The notes under the pieces: generated by a model
Database searches by the model: none
The model's input: only the letters and a program-made list of their open reading frames with translations
Told to the model about the DNA's origin: nothing
Origin: DATAEE01 sp963725145
GTDB taxonomy: Bacteria > Acidobacteriota > Vicinamibacteria > Vicinamibacterales > 2-12-FULL-66-21
Assembly (NCBI GenBank): GCA_963725145.1
Contig: CAVRXL010000013.1
Span: 682,001 to 746,000, forward strand
Length of the DNA stretch: 64,000 bases
Direction of reading: 5' to 3'
In this document: piece by piece, positions 44,095 to 52,775 of the stretch
Layout: the number at the start of each line of letters is the position of its first letter
Numbering within the stretch: the stretch's first letter is position 1
Made by a program: the position numbers and the translations under genes

Positions 44095-45719
44095 TTCTTC
44101 TTTTCTGTCGCTGCAGAAAAAGGTGACAGTCCCCCTTCGTGCAGCAGCCAGGTGTTCGGATCCAGGATGACCGCCGCCGGTTCGGCGTCTGCCGCGATCG
44201 AGAACGTCGCGCGCCGATCGTTCAGCTCGAACCGCTCGATCCGCGGGAGATCGCCGGCTTTCATCACGATCCCGATCTCGATCGGCAGATGGTACGGATC
44301 GCCCGGGACGCCCTGCGACACCTCTACGTCGACTCGCTTGCGCGCGGCATCGAAGCGCCAGTCGCCTTCAACCCGCGGCGTTCCGGGCCGCGTCAGCCAT
44401 TGATCGAAGAACCATCGAAGATCCCGCCCCGCCGCCTGCTCCATCACCGCGCGGAACTCGTCGGTCGAGGCGTTGCCGTCTCGATAGCGGCGATAGTACT
44501 CGCGGATGCCCTTCCAGAACGCTTCGGTGCCGACGAGGCCACGCAGCATGTGAAGCACCCAGCCGGCTTTCTGGTACACGAGCGCGTTGAGGACCCGGCC
44601 CATATCCGAGAGGTTCCGGTGGACGACTGGCGTGTCCGGCAGCTTGCGTTCGGTCTCGAGCACGGTCGCGCGGCTCGTCCGGAGGCCTCCGACAAAGGCA
44701 TCCCGCCCGGACGCATGCTCGGTGAAGAGCAGGGTGAAGTAGGTCGCGAATCCCTCGCTGAGCCAGACATCGTCCCAGTCGCGCTCGGTGACGGCGTTCC
44801 CCCACCACTGGTGCGCGACTTCGTGGACGACGGGCCCGCGGCCTTTCGTCACGCTTTTCTCGCCGTAGAAGATCGCCGATGCGTGCTCGGTGCCGCCGGA
44901 GAGGCCGGCCGCTTCGACGTTGGCGAGCTTCTCGTACGAATACGGCCCGATCCGCTCCGTGAAGAATGCCATCGCGTGCCGCGTGGTCTCCTCGAACAGC
45001 GTGAGACCGGCGTCGCGGTCCTGCGGGAAGACCCAGGTCTGCAGCGGCACGCCCTGGGTCAGCCCGGCGTGGTGGACCGTGAAGCGCGCCACGCCGAGCG
45101 CATACAGCCAGGAGGAGATCGGCACCGACTGCTTCCAGTGCGTGCGCCGGCGGCCGTCGGCGAGGTCGGTCTCCTCGACGAGCAGCCCGTTCGAGATCAC
45201 CTGGTAATGCGCGGGCGCGGTCACGATGAACTCGCCGGTCGCCTTGTCGTACGGATGGTCGATCATCGGCAGCCAGTGGCGCGCCCGATTCGGCCAGTTC
45301 TCGCTGAAGATCGTTCGCTCGCCGTGGATGTTCGGGATGAGGCGCAGCCCTTCGGCAGGAACGCCCCGATACCGAATCGTCAAGGAGACGTCCTGACCTT
45401 TCTTCGCGCCCGCGGGCAGCGTGATCCGCAGGCGGTCGTTCTCGTGTGAAAACGACGCCGCGCCACCACCGATCGTCACCGACGAGACCGTCATCCCGCC
45501 GCGCTCGCGTGCCGACGCCAGATCGAGCAGGGCTTCCGCCAGGTTGTCGGCGGCGAGCCGGAGCTGGACGGTCGCTTCGCCTGCAATCTCGTTCGAGCCG
45601 TCGGCAAGCGTCAGCCGGAACACGTAGTGGATGGCGTCGACTCCCGGCTGGCGCGGGTACGTGTCGGCGAGCGGGAAGGCCGACGCGAGAAGCACGAAGA
45701 GGACGGCCACCTTCTTCAT
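44091..45719 (-). CDS. Secreted M1 family (gluzincin) aminopeptidase
   Basis: 542 aa from ATG 45719, start of a signal peptide. Substrate-binding GGTEHA (275-280), zinc motif HEVAHQWWG (His299, His303) and third ligand Glu322 in WLSEGFATYF. About 540 residues, shorter than classic APN and similar to minimal M1 enzymes. With the two M24 enzymes it forms a peptide-degrading cluster. The C-terminal ~15 residues (EGGLSPFSAATEKKK) are written by half of a GGTGACAGTCCCC repeat (44117-44137), and the stop by a REP-like element, so the native end has been replaced. Confidence 0.9.
   Translation of the reverse strand: MKKVAVLFVLLASAFPLADTYPRQPGVDAIHYVFRLTLADGSNEIAGEATVQLRLAADNLAEALLDLASARERGGMTVSSVTIGGGAASFSHENDRLRITLPAGAKKGQDVSLTIRYRGVPAEGLRLIPNIHGERTIFSENWPNRARHWLPMIDHPYDKATGEFIVTAPAHYQVISNGLLVEETDLADGRRRTHWKQSVPISSWLYALGVARFTVHHAGLTQGVPLQTWVFPQDRDAGLTLFEETTRHAMAFFTERIGPYSYEKLANVEAAGLSGGTEHASAIFYGEKSVTKGRGPVVHEVAHQWWGNAVTERDWDDVWLSEGFATYFTLLFTEHASGRDAFVGGLRTSRATVLETERKLPDTPVVHRNLSDMGRVLNALVYQKAGWVLHMLRGLVGTEAFWKGIREYYRRYRDGNASTDEFRAVMEQAAGRDLRWFFDQWLTRPGTPRVEGDWRFDAARKRVDVEVSQGVPGDPYHLPIEIGIVMKAGDLPRIERFELNDRRATFSIAADAEPAAVILDPNTWLLHEGGLSPFSAATEKKK
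44117..44137 (-). repeat. Single arm of the GGTGACAGTCCCC repeat inside the M1 gene
   Basis: AAAAAGGTGACAGTCCCC plus ctt, matching the arms of the 32945-32997 hairpin with one extra C. In frame near the C-terminus. Confidence 0.7.
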
Positions 45720-46135
45720 AGGGCTGACAATTCCGGCATCGGGAGTTGCAATTGTAACCACGTTGCCGCCGGCGCTCCGGGCAACCGGGCCTGAATTGCC
45801 CCAAATACCGGGGTATGCCGTTTGCCTTAGTGCCAGACGTGCTTCTCGCGGCCCGGATCGTTCTCTTCGTCATTCCCTTGTCGGGGGCGTTGTCGTCCAG
45901 CCGTTCGCCGGCGCCCATCGACACGGTTCAGCAGATCAACCGCTGTCTCACCGCGGTGCGCGTCGCCGTCTCGCGGCGCAACACCACCGAGCGCGGCGTC
46001 CAGGCCGTGCAAGCGTCCGCCGTCGGCTCGGAAAAAATCTAGTCCGATCGATCGACGCCTTCGATGCCCTGTACGCATCGATCCCATGAGAAGTCTGTAT
46101 GAGCGCGCGCGCACACGTGCGCGTATCATCGCTCC
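45720..46135. other. 416-nt intergenic region without a supportable gene
   Basis: Between the divergent M1 and small-protein genes. Contains a 14-nt near-palindrome GTTGCAATTGTAAC (45745-45758), 26 nt upstream of the M1 start and a possible operator, and a gcgcgcgcacacgtgcgcgt palindrome near 46104-46123. A 75-codon frame at 45815-46042 lacks an RBS and a recognisable fold. Confidence 0.4.
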
Positions 46136-46348
46136 ATGGTTCCCAGCATCGAGGCGGCCGACGACGTCTTTCACCCGACAACTGAAGCGATCCCTGCCAG
46201 CACGCGTGTCATCGCCGTCGTGTTGACCGAGGAAGAGTGGCGGGCGTTCCGCGCGATCGAGCCGGACCCGCTCGCGTGGATTCACCAGCAGATTCGTACG
46301 CGAGTCGAGGGCGCCGCGGCGTCGAGCTACGAAGGCGACGATTATTAG
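46136..46348 (+). CDS. Small acidic protein of unknown function
   Basis: 70 aa: VIAVVLTEEEWRAFRAIEPDPLAWIHQQIRTRV gives a credible small alpha/beta fold, and W/F residues and length look conserved rather than random. No family assigned. Its TAG stop shares its last base with a REP-like hairpin that separates it from the convergent ADOP gene. Confidence 0.55.
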   Translation: MVPSIEAADDVFHPTTEAIPASTRVIAVVLTEEEWRAFRAIEPDPLAWIHQQIRTRVEGAAASSYEGDDY

Positions 46349-46372
46349 GCGGGCCTGAGAGGCCCGCCCTCC
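46348..46372 (-). repeat. REP-like hairpin exactly bridging two convergent stop codons
   Basis: ggcgggcc/ggcccgcc stem, loop tgaga, then CTCC (minus-strand GGAG). Base 46348 is the G of one TAG stop and base 46372 the last base of the opposite TAG. Probably also a bidirectional terminator. Confidence 0.85.
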
Positions 46373-48819
46373 TAATTCGTTCTCAGGGCGTCGACGGGCG
46401 CGATGTGCATGCCGCGGCGCGCCGGCACGTACGACGCGACCGTGGCGACGACGAGCAGGACCACCGCGGTGACGGCGAACGTCCACGGATCGAGCGGTTC
46501 GACGTCGTACAACAACCGCTCGAGCAGCCGCGTGAGCGCGCCAGCCGCGATTAGCCCCACGGCGACGCCGATCGAGACGAGGCGCAGCGCCTGGCCCACC
46601 ACGAGCCGAAGCACCGAACCCGCGGTCGCGCCGAGGGCCATGCGGATGCCGATTTCCTGGGTCCGCTCCCGCACCGAGTACGCCATCACGCCGTAGACGC
46701 CGACCGCCGCGAGCGCGAGCGCGACGAGCGCGAACACCCCGACGAGTACTGAAATCGCCCGGGGACGGGCGATCGTGTTGCCGACGACCTCCTCGAGCGT
46801 GCGAACGACGACCGGCGCTTCCGCCTCCATCGCGTGAACGACTCCCGTCACGCTGGTCGCGAGCAACATGGGATCCTGCCCGGTGCGCACGAAGAACGTG
46901 ATGGCGGTGCCGGGACGCTGCGTTCTCGGGATGAAGATCGTCTGGCGAACGGGCCCGTCCAGCGACGACCGGGTATTGCCGACGACCCCGACAATCGTCC
47001 ATTCGACGTCGTCCTTGCCGTTGGCGTGGTTGACATTGACCCGAAGGAGCCGGCCGAGCGGGCTTCCATCCGGGAACTGCTGCCGCACGAGCTCTTCGCT
47101 GACGATCGCGACCGGCGTCGAATCCACGGTGTCGGAGTCGGAGAAGTCGCGTCCGGCGACGTGCGGAATCCCCAGCGTTTTGAAGAATCCAGGCGTGACC
47201 GGCCGTACCTGGCTGGATGCCAGCTGGCCGTCCGCCGGCCTGGGCCGGTCGACGCGCCAGAAGCTCGTCCCGATGCACGCGAACGGCACCGGCTGGCACG
47301 AAGCGCCCGCGGCGTGCTCGACGCCTGGCAGGGCGGCGATGCGCGAGAGCGAGTCGCGGAAGAAGCTGCCGGCCTGGGGCACGTCGTAGCGTGTGGCCGG
47401 GAGCTGCACACCCGCCGTGAGCACGCCTTCCGCGCGGAAGCCGGGGTCCACGCTCTGCAGCTTGACCAGGCTGCGCATCAAGAGACCGGCGCCGGCCAGC
47501 AGCACCAGCGACAGCGCCACTTCGGCGACGACGAGCGTGCCGAGCACGCGGTGCAACCGCCGGCCGCCGCCATGACGCCCGCCTTCGCGCAGCGCGTCGC
47601 TCGCGTGGCTCGTCGAGACGAATGCGGGGACGAGGCCGAAGAGGACGCCGGTCGCCAGCGCCACCGCCATTGTGAAGGCGACGACCGGGAGATCGAGCGT
47701 CAACTGCTCGAGCCGCGGAACTGGAATGCGATCGCCCACGAGCGCGAGAAGGCCGCGATGACACCACGCGGCGACGGCCAGCCCCGCGAGGCCGCCGGCG
47801 AAGGCGAGCACCAGGCTTTCGATGAGCATCTGGCGCACCAGCCGGCCGCGTCGCGCGCCGAGCGCGGCGCGCAGGCCGAGCTCGCGCTCGCGCGCGGCGC
47901 TGCGCGCCAGAAGGAGATTCGCGACGTTGACGCAGGCCACGAGCAGCACCAGCATGACCGCGCCCACCAGCGCGAGCAGCGCCGGGCGGATTTCTCCGAC
48001 CATCTGCTCCTGCGGGGAAAAGAGCATCACCGTCCGCCGCGCGTTGCGCTGCGGCTCCTCTTTCTCGAGATCGGCGAACATGCTGCGCATCTCGCCGTAC
48101 GCCTGATCGAACGAGACACCCTCGCGCAGGCGCGCGATGGCGTACGAACTGCCGCGGCCCCGCACCGCGCGGAGCTGCTCCGTCGTCTGACCGTATGGAA
48201 TCAGGAAGTCGGCCTTCTGACCGACGATCGTGAACCCGGGAGGCATCACGCCGATGACCGTCCGGGGCCCCTCATCGGTGGTGATTGTCAGGTTGAGCAC
48301 GTCCCCGCGGCCGCCCATGCGCCCGCGCCAGAATTCGTGGCTGAGCACGATGACCGAGTTCCCGGTGTCTTCCTCGGCCGTGTACGCGCGGCCGAGCACA
48401 GGCTGGACGCCCAGGGCGCGAAAGACGTCGGACGAGATGGTGAGCCCTTGGATGTCGAGCGGCTGGCCGTTGACGACCATGGCGATGGAGCTCGGGCCGA
48501 CCATACCAAGATGGTCGAGCGTTCGAGTACGCTCGCGCCAGGCGACGAAGTTGGCCGGGGCGATCACATTCCGCTGGGAGCCGCCGCGGTTGGTTTCCCA
48601 CACCGTCACGATCCGATCAGGCTCGTGGTACGGCAGCGGCTCCAGCATGACCGTGCGCACCACGCTGAAGATCGCGGAGGTCGCGCCGATCCCGAGGGCG
48701 AGCGTCGCCAGCGCCGCGGCGGTAAAGCCAGGCGCCCGCCTCAGCAGGCGGCCGCCATGGCGGAGGTCGCGCACGGAGTCTTCGAGCAGCGCAGGGCGGA
48801 TCTCGTCCCGGGTACTCAT
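46372..48819 (-). CDS. ADOP-family permease (FtsX/MacB type)
   Basis: 815 aa. Starts STRDEIRPALLEDSVRDLRHGGRLLRRAPGF, TM LATLALGIGATSAIFSVV, MacB-PCD domain, central FtsX helices (ALVGAVMLVLLVACVNVANLLLARS), a second periplasmic domain and C-terminal ARRGMHIAPVDALRTN. Lacks the PadR-type N-terminal extension and has no regulator or ATPase next to it. Third intact ADOP in 48 kb. Confidence 0.9.
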   Translation of the reverse strand: MSTRDEIRPALLEDSVRDLRHGGRLLRRAPGFTAAALATLALGIGATSAIFSVVRTVMLEPLPYHEPDRIVTVWETNRGGSQRNVIAPANFVAWRERTRTLDHLGMVGPSSIAMVVNGQPLDIQGLTISSDVFRALGVQPVLGRAYTAEEDTGNSVIVLSHEFWRGRMGGRGDVLNLTITTDEGPRTVIGVMPPGFTIVGQKADFLIPYGQTTEQLRAVRGRGSSYAIARLREGVSFDQAYGEMRSMFADLEKEEPQRNARRTVMLFSPQEQMVGEIRPALLALVGAVMLVLLVACVNVANLLLARSAARERELGLRAALGARRGRLVRQMLIESLVLAFAGGLAGLAVAAWCHRGLLALVGDRIPVPRLEQLTLDLPVVAFTMAVALATGVLFGLVPAFVSTSHASDALREGGRHGGGRRLHRVLGTLVVAEVALSLVLLAGAGLLMRSLVKLQSVDPGFRAEGVLTAGVQLPATRYDVPQAGSFFRDSLSRIAALPGVEHAAGASCQPVPFACIGTSFWRVDRPRPADGQLASSQVRPVTPGFFKTLGIPHVAGRDFSDSDTVDSTPVAIVSEELVRQQFPDGSPLGRLLRVNVNHANGKDDVEWTIVGVVGNTRSSLDGPVRQTIFIPRTQRPGTAITFFVRTGQDPMLLATSVTGVVHAMEAEAPVVVRTLEEVVGNTIARPRAISVLVGVFALVALALAAVGVYGVMAYSVRERTQEIGIRMALGATAGSVLRLVVGQALRLVSIGVAVGLIAAGALTRLLERLLYDVEPLDPWTFAVTAVVLLVVATVASYVPARRGMHIAPVDALRTN

Positions 48820-48888
48820 GATGCGTTTGGATGCGTCTCAGTCCCGCATGGTTGCGTTGGGTGCGAGGCAAGCGGACGAGGTGGCCGG

Positions 48889-49845
48889 CTAGAGACCCGT
48901 CCTCTCGAGCGGGACGATCTTCTGGGTCGACGCCGGCGCGTTTCGCGGCGAGAGCCGCAGCTTCGGCAGGAGCTTTACGAGCAGCTGCATCATCTCTTGT
49001 ACCATCCGCGGCACCCTGTGCGACCGCGGATAGACCCACCCGGTCTCCCGGACGAGCGTCTGCCCCGCGATGCGGGCGCAGGCCAGGTGCCCGGTGCGCA
49101 CCTCGCGCGCGACCGCGTGGTAGGGAATGATGGTCACCCCGAGGCCCACGCGCACCATCGCCTTGATGATCTCGACGTTCTCCGTCTCGCTGACGATGCG
49201 CGGGTCGATGGCTTCGCGGAGGAAGAACTCGTCCAGCACGCGGCGCGTGTTCGAGCCCGCCTCGAAGAGCACGAACGGCAGGCCGGTCAGATCCAGCGGC
49301 GTCACGCGGCGGCGGCTGGCCAGCGGGTGGTTCGGAGCGGTCACCAGGTGCAGCTCTTCCCGCATCACCGGCGTCGTGACGAGATTCGGGTCGTCGATTG
49401 GAAGCGTGAGCAGGGCGAGATCCGCCGCGCCCGACTTGAACTTCCGCAGCACCCGGGTCGTGGTGCCGGGCGTCACCTTCACTTCGATGCCCGGATGCAG
49501 ACGCCGGTACTCTTTGACGAGCGCCGGAAACACGTAGAGGCAGACCGTCATCCCGCCCATCAGGCGCAGCGTGCCGCTCAGCGCATTCTGCCCCTCGCGA
49601 ATCAACAGCCGGGTCTCTTCCATGTCGTTGAAGACGCGGTAGGCGAGCCGGAGGAGCTGATCGCCGGCCGGGGTGATCCGGACCTTGCGGCCGATGCGGA
49701 GGAAGAGCGGCTCGTGGAGCTCCTCTTCGAGGAGCAGGATCTGACGGCTCACCGCCGACTGCGACAAGTGGAGGTGGCGGCCGGCGCCCGTGAAGGAGCC
49801 TCGCTCGGCGACGGCGCGCAGGATTTCGAGCTGACGCAGATCCAT
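48889..49845 (-). CDS. LysR family regulator, probably of the inositol oxygenase gene
   Basis: 318 aa from ATG 49845 (MDLRQLEILRAVAERGSFTGAGRHLHLSQSAVSRQ). HTH plus effector domain (GGMTVCLYVFPALVKEYRRL..., VGLGVTIIPYHAV). Divergent from the myo-inositol oxygenase gene with only 33 nt between starts, the classical LysR-target layout. That gap contains GATG-N4-CATC (49859-49870), a small dyad that may be part of its site. Effector unknown. Confidence 0.85.
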   Translation of the reverse strand: MDLRQLEILRAVAERGSFTGAGRHLHLSQSAVSRQILLLEEELHEPLFLRIGRKVRITPAGDQLLRLAYRVFNDMEETRLLIREGQNALSGTLRLMGGMTVCLYVFPALVKEYRRLHPGIEVKVTPGTTTRVLRKFKSGAADLALLTLPIDDPNLVTTPVMREELHLVTAPNHPLASRRRVTPLDLTGLPFVLFEAGSNTRRVLDEFFLREAIDPRIVSETENVEIIKAMVRVGLGVTIIPYHAVAREVRTGHLACARIAGQTLVRETGWVYPRSHRVPRMVQEMMQLLVKLLPKLRLSPRNAPASTQKIVPLERTGL

Positions 49846-49878
49846 GGTCCTTGCCCGCGATGGTAACATCATAGAGCC

Positions 49879-50655
49879 ATGGCCCAGTCCACCACTTTCC
49901 GAAATTACGCCGCCGAGACGCGGCCGAGCGTCAAGACGTTCTACCAGCTCAATCACCGGCATCAGACGTTCGACTTCGTCCGCCAGAAAGAGGCCGACTA
50001 TCTCCCGCTGAACCGCAAGGCGATGGGCGCCTGGGAGACGCTCGAGTTCCTGAACACGCTCGTGGACGACAGCGATCCGGACCTCGATCTCACGCAGCTC
50101 GATCACGCGCTGCAGACGGCGGAGTCGATTCGCCGCGCGAACCAGCCGCGATGGATGATCGCCACGGGTCTGATACACGACCTCGGCAAGGTGCTCTGTC
50201 TCTGGGGCGAGCCGCAGTGGGCGGTCGTCGGCGACACGTTCCCGGTGGGATGCGCGTTTTCCGGCTCCATCGTGTATCCGGAGTTCTTCGAGGAGAATCC
50301 CGACCGGCACGATCCGCGGTACTCGAGCGAGTGCGGCATCTACGAGCGGCACTGTGGACTCGAGAAGGTCCACATGTCGTGGGGCCACGACGAGTACCTG
50401 TATCACGCCGTGAAGGATCGTCTGCCCGTCGAAGCGCACTACATGCTCCGGTATCACTCCTTCTATGCGGCGCACCGCGAGGGCGCGTACGGCCACCTGA
50501 TGAACGACCGCGATCGCGAGATGTTCAAGTGGGTGCGCGCGTTCAACCGGTACGATCTGTATTCGAAGGGTGACGGGAAGCCTGACGCCGAGGCCCTGAA
50601 GCCGTACTATCAGGATCTGCTCGCGGAATTCTTTCCCGATCCGATTCGGTGGTAG
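49879..50655 (+). CDS. Myo-inositol oxygenase (MIOX)
   Basis: 258 aa, close to the ~285 aa of animal MIOX. Di-iron ligands all present with matching spacing: His76 (LDHALQTAE), His100-Asp101 (GLIHDLGK), His170 (SWGHDEYLY), His193 (RYHSFY), Asp226 (NRYDLYSK). Converts myo-inositol and O2 to D-glucuronate. The enzyme is mainly known from eukaryotes and is uncommon in bacteria. Neighbours for uronate metabolism (KDG kinase, KDPG aldolase, IolB/KduI-type isomerase) support a catabolic role. A 7-nt repeat hairpin begins 17 nt after the stop. Confidence 0.92.
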   Translation: MAQSTTFRNYAAETRPSVKTFYQLNHRHQTFDFVRQKEADYLPLNRKAMGAWETLEFLNTLVDDSDPDLDLTQLDHALQTAESIRRANQPRWMIATGLIHDLGKVLCLWGEPQWAVVGDTFPVGCAFSGSIVYPEFFEENPDRHDPRYSSECGIYERHCGLEKVHMSWGHDEYLYHAVKDRLPVEAHYMLRYHSFYAAHREGAYGHLMNDRDREMFKWVRAFNRYDLYSKGDGKPDAEALKPYYQDLLAEFFPDPIRW

Positions 50656-50671
50656 TTGCGCACTCTGCTCT

Positions 50672-50740
50672 GAAGTTTTGAGTTCTGAGTCATGAGTTTT
50701 GAAGGACTCACAACTCACAACTCATAACTCAAAACTTGAG
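50672..50740. repeat. Heptamer-period array arranged as a hairpin, supplying a TTG start codon
   Basis: Left arm units TTTTGAG, TTCTGAG, TCATGAG, TTTTGAA; right arm units ACTCACA, ACTCACA, ACTCATA, ACTCAAA, ACTTGAG. Exact 7-nt period, and the arms are imperfect inverted copies. The TTG at 50736 in the last unit starts the enolase-superfamily gene. Confidence 0.85.
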
Positions 50741-51941
50741 AATAACCAGCGTCGACTCCTTCCTCCTCTCCTGTCCGCTTCCGGAGCCGCTCCGCCTCCC
50801 GTTCTGGGGAGGCGAGCGAACGATCCTGAAGCGCGACGCGATGTTCATCCGGATCACGACGGACACGGGCCTGCGCGGTTACGCGCCCGGTCCGGCGGAC
50901 GAGCGCGCGCATCGCGTGATTCGCGACGAGATCCGTCCGTTCCTCGACGGCAAGGATCCTCGCCGGTGGAACGACCTGGAGTTCAAGGGAAGCGCCGCGG
51001 GCGAGCGGGTGTATCGCGCCGTGGAGATCGCGCTCATGGATGCCGCCGCTCGATACGATGGCTGCCCCCTCTCGGAAGTGATCGGCGGCCGGATCCGGGA
51101 TCGCATCAAGCTGTACGGCAGCGCCGGGATGTACATGTCCCCCGAGCGCTACGCCGAGGAAGCGGCGGCCATTCAGGCGATGGGTTTTCTCGCCTACAAG
51201 ATGCGCCCGGCGCTCGGCCCGGATCTGGACTTCGACACGGTCCAGCGGATGCGCGTCGCGACGGGTCCCTCCTTCGGACTGATGATCGACGCCCATTCCT
51301 GGTGGCGGATGGGCGAGCGGAGCTACAGCTTCGAGACCGTCGCCGGGCTCGGCGCGGCTATGTCGATCTGCGATCCCGTCTGGCTCGAGGAGCCTCTGCC
51401 GCCCGAGGACCACGACTCTTACGTTCGCCTGCGCGCGCAGGGGCTTCTCAAGCTGGCCAGCGGAGAACACGAGCCAGACGAGGCGGGCTTCCTCGATCTG
51501 ATCCAGAAGCGCGCCGTCGATGTCGTCCAGATGGACGTGTGCTGTCAGGGCGGCTTTGCGATGGGCCGGCGCGTCGTGGAGGCGGTCGCCTCAGCGGGGC
51601 TGCGCTTCGCGTTTCACAGCTGGGGGACGACGCTCGAGGTCCTCGCGGCCGCGCACTTCGGCGTGTGCTGGCCGGAGGAGGTCGTCGAGTGGCTCGAGTA
51701 TCCGTGTCACGCGAACGAGGGGCGTCCCGGGATGTACCCCTTTCCGCTGGCGGACGAGATCCTCGTCGCGCCGCTCGAGATCGTCGACGGATATCTCGTC
51801 GCGCCGAAAGGCCCCGGCCTCGGGATTGAGATCGACGAGCGCGTGGTCGATCGCTACCCCTTCATTCCGGGTCCGTGGTCATTCTTCCGAATTGATTCTC
51901 CCGCCGCAGACGATCGCGGTGACGGGGGATCACAGTCTTAA
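50736..51941 (+). CDS. Mandelate racemase/muconate lactonizing (enolase superfamily) enzyme
   Basis: 401 aa. TTG start at 50736: the family's N-terminus (RITSVDSFLLS) begins exactly here, although the upstream sequence is a heptamer array with no Shine-Dalgarno. Residues: FLAYKMRPALG (base Lys region), LMIDAHSWW (metal Asp), LEEPLPP (metal Glu), KLASGEHEPD (metal Glu), VVQMDVCCQGG (Asp of His-Asp dyad) and FAFHSWGTTLE (His). Layout fits sugar-acid dehydratases. In this locus a uronate- or aldonate-derived substrate is likely; the exact one is unknown. Confidence 0.85.
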   Translation: MRITSVDSFLLSCPLPEPLRLPFWGGERTILKRDAMFIRITTDTGLRGYAPGPADERAHRVIRDEIRPFLDGKDPRRWNDLEFKGSAAGERVYRAVEIALMDAAARYDGCPLSEVIGGRIRDRIKLYGSAGMYMSPERYAEEAAAIQAMGFLAYKMRPALGPDLDFDTVQRMRVATGPSFGLMIDAHSWWRMGERSYSFETVAGLGAAMSICDPVWLEEPLPPEDHDSYVRLRAQGLLKLASGEHEPDEAGFLDLIQKRAVDVVQMDVCCQGGFAMGRRVVEAVASAGLRFAFHSWGTTLEVLAAAHFGVCWPEEVVEWLEYPCHANEGRPGMYPFPLADEILVAPLEIVDGYLVAPKGPGLGIEIDERVVDRYPFIPGPWSFFRIDSPAADDRGDGGSQS

Positions 51942-51949
51942 ATGGACGC

Positions 51950-52014
51950 AGTTGAGCTCTGAGTTTGAGTTCTGAGTTCAAACTCAAGACTCAGAACTCA
52001 AGACTCAGAACTGG
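51950..52014. repeat. Heptamer-period array hairpin at the 3' end of the GntR gene
   Basis: AGTTGAG, CTCTGAG, then TTGAGTTCTGAG on the left; ACTCAAG, ACTCAGA, ACTCAAG, ACTCAGA, ACTGG on the right. Read on the minus strand it encodes the last codons (E-S-stop) of the GntR regulator. Confidence 0.8.
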
Positions 52015-52690
52015 CGAGATACGCGGTATACGCCGCGAGCGCCCCCCGATTGTGCTGCCGCACGGTCTCCTCGAGCCGGCAGGTATCGCGTCTGGTCAGC
52101 GCGTCGAAGAGCGTGCGGTGTTCTTCCTGGGCGCGCTCGACGCGGTGCATCAGGACGCCGCTGAAGAAGTACCGGCGGACGCGGTCCCAGCGATCCAGGA
52201 CCTGAGCCATCATCTCTTCGAGGAGCGGCATCCCGGTGAGGCGGCTGAAGGCGAGGTGGAAGCGTGTGTTCAAGTCCGCCCACTCGTCGAGCCGGTGCGC
52301 CGCCACCGCGCGATCCATCTCCTCGACGATTTCGCCGAGCAGTTCCACCTGATCGGCGTTCGCGCGCGCGGCCGCTTCCCGCGCCGCGACGATTTCCAGC
52401 CCTTCGAGCACGGTAAAGACTTCAAGGATCGAGTCGCGCGAGATCGGCGCGACCGTCGCGCCGACGTGCGGCACGTTCACGACCAGACGTTCCGACTGGA
52501 GGACCTGGAGCGCCTCGCGAACGGGGATCGCGCTGACCTCGAGCCGGCGGGCCAGGTCGTCGATGACGAGCCGCTCGCCGGGCTGCAGTTCGCACCGGAT
52601 GATGGCGTCCCGCAACGTGCGGTAGACGAATTGCTGCTTGGTGCGGTGCCGCTGGTCTTTCCCTAACGCCGGCGAGAAGGCGGTCGTCAC
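51998..52690 (-). CDS. GntR family regulator, FCD subfamily
   Basis: 230 aa. Winged helix YRTLRDAIIRCELQPGERLVIDDLARRLEVSAIPVREALQVLQSE (residues ~24-68) and an FCD effector domain with metal/ligand residues (FHLAFSRLTG, EEHRTLFDALTRRD, RQHNRGAL). FCD regulators of this kind sense sugar acids such as glucuronate or gluconate. Divergent from the TonB receptor, and probably represses it through the TATATGATATA site in between. Its last codons are supplied by a heptamer array. Confidence 0.88.
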   Translation of the reverse strand: MTTAFSPALGKDQRHRTKQQFVYRTLRDAIIRCELQPGERLVIDDLARRLEVSAIPVREALQVLQSERLVVNVPHVGATVAPISRDSILEVFTVLEGLEIVAAREAAARANADQVELLGEIVEEMDRAVAAHRLDEWADLNTRFHLAFSRLTGMPLLEEMMAQVLDRWDRVRRYFFSGVLMHRVERAQEEHRTLFDALTRRDTCRLEETVRQHNRGALAAYTAYLASSES

Positions 52691-52708
52691 GGGCGGCGGC
52701 CTCCGCTG

Positions 52709-52720
52709 GCCCCCGGGGGC
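52709..52720. promoter_or_regulatory. Perfect 12-bp palindrome upstream of gntR
   Basis: GCCCCCGGGGGC, 19 nt upstream of the GntR start. Possible operator or leader hairpin; GC composition makes chance plausible. Confidence 0.3.
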
Positions 52721-52764
52721 GCCCGGGAGCGGGGTTCGTAGATAAACGGCTCTGGCGACCGAAA

Positions 52765-52775
52765 TATATGATATA
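52765..52775. promoter_or_regulatory. Putative GntR/FCD operator in the divergent TonB-gntR region
   Basis: TATATGATATA, a perfect 11-nt palindrome in an otherwise GC-rich 160-nt gap, followed by cagcg. AT-rich TATAC-type dyads are usual for FCD regulators. It may also overlap -10 elements. Confidence 0.5.

Noticed and set aside
45815..46042. 75-codon frame in an intergenic region
   Set aside because: Hydrophobic start but no ribosome-binding site, no recognisable fold, and a Ser/Arg-rich tail; not enough to call a gene.
46834..49866. 1010-codon open frame on the plus strand
   Set aside because: Antisense to an ADOP permease and a LysR gene with clear family motifs; high GC creates long stop-free shadows.
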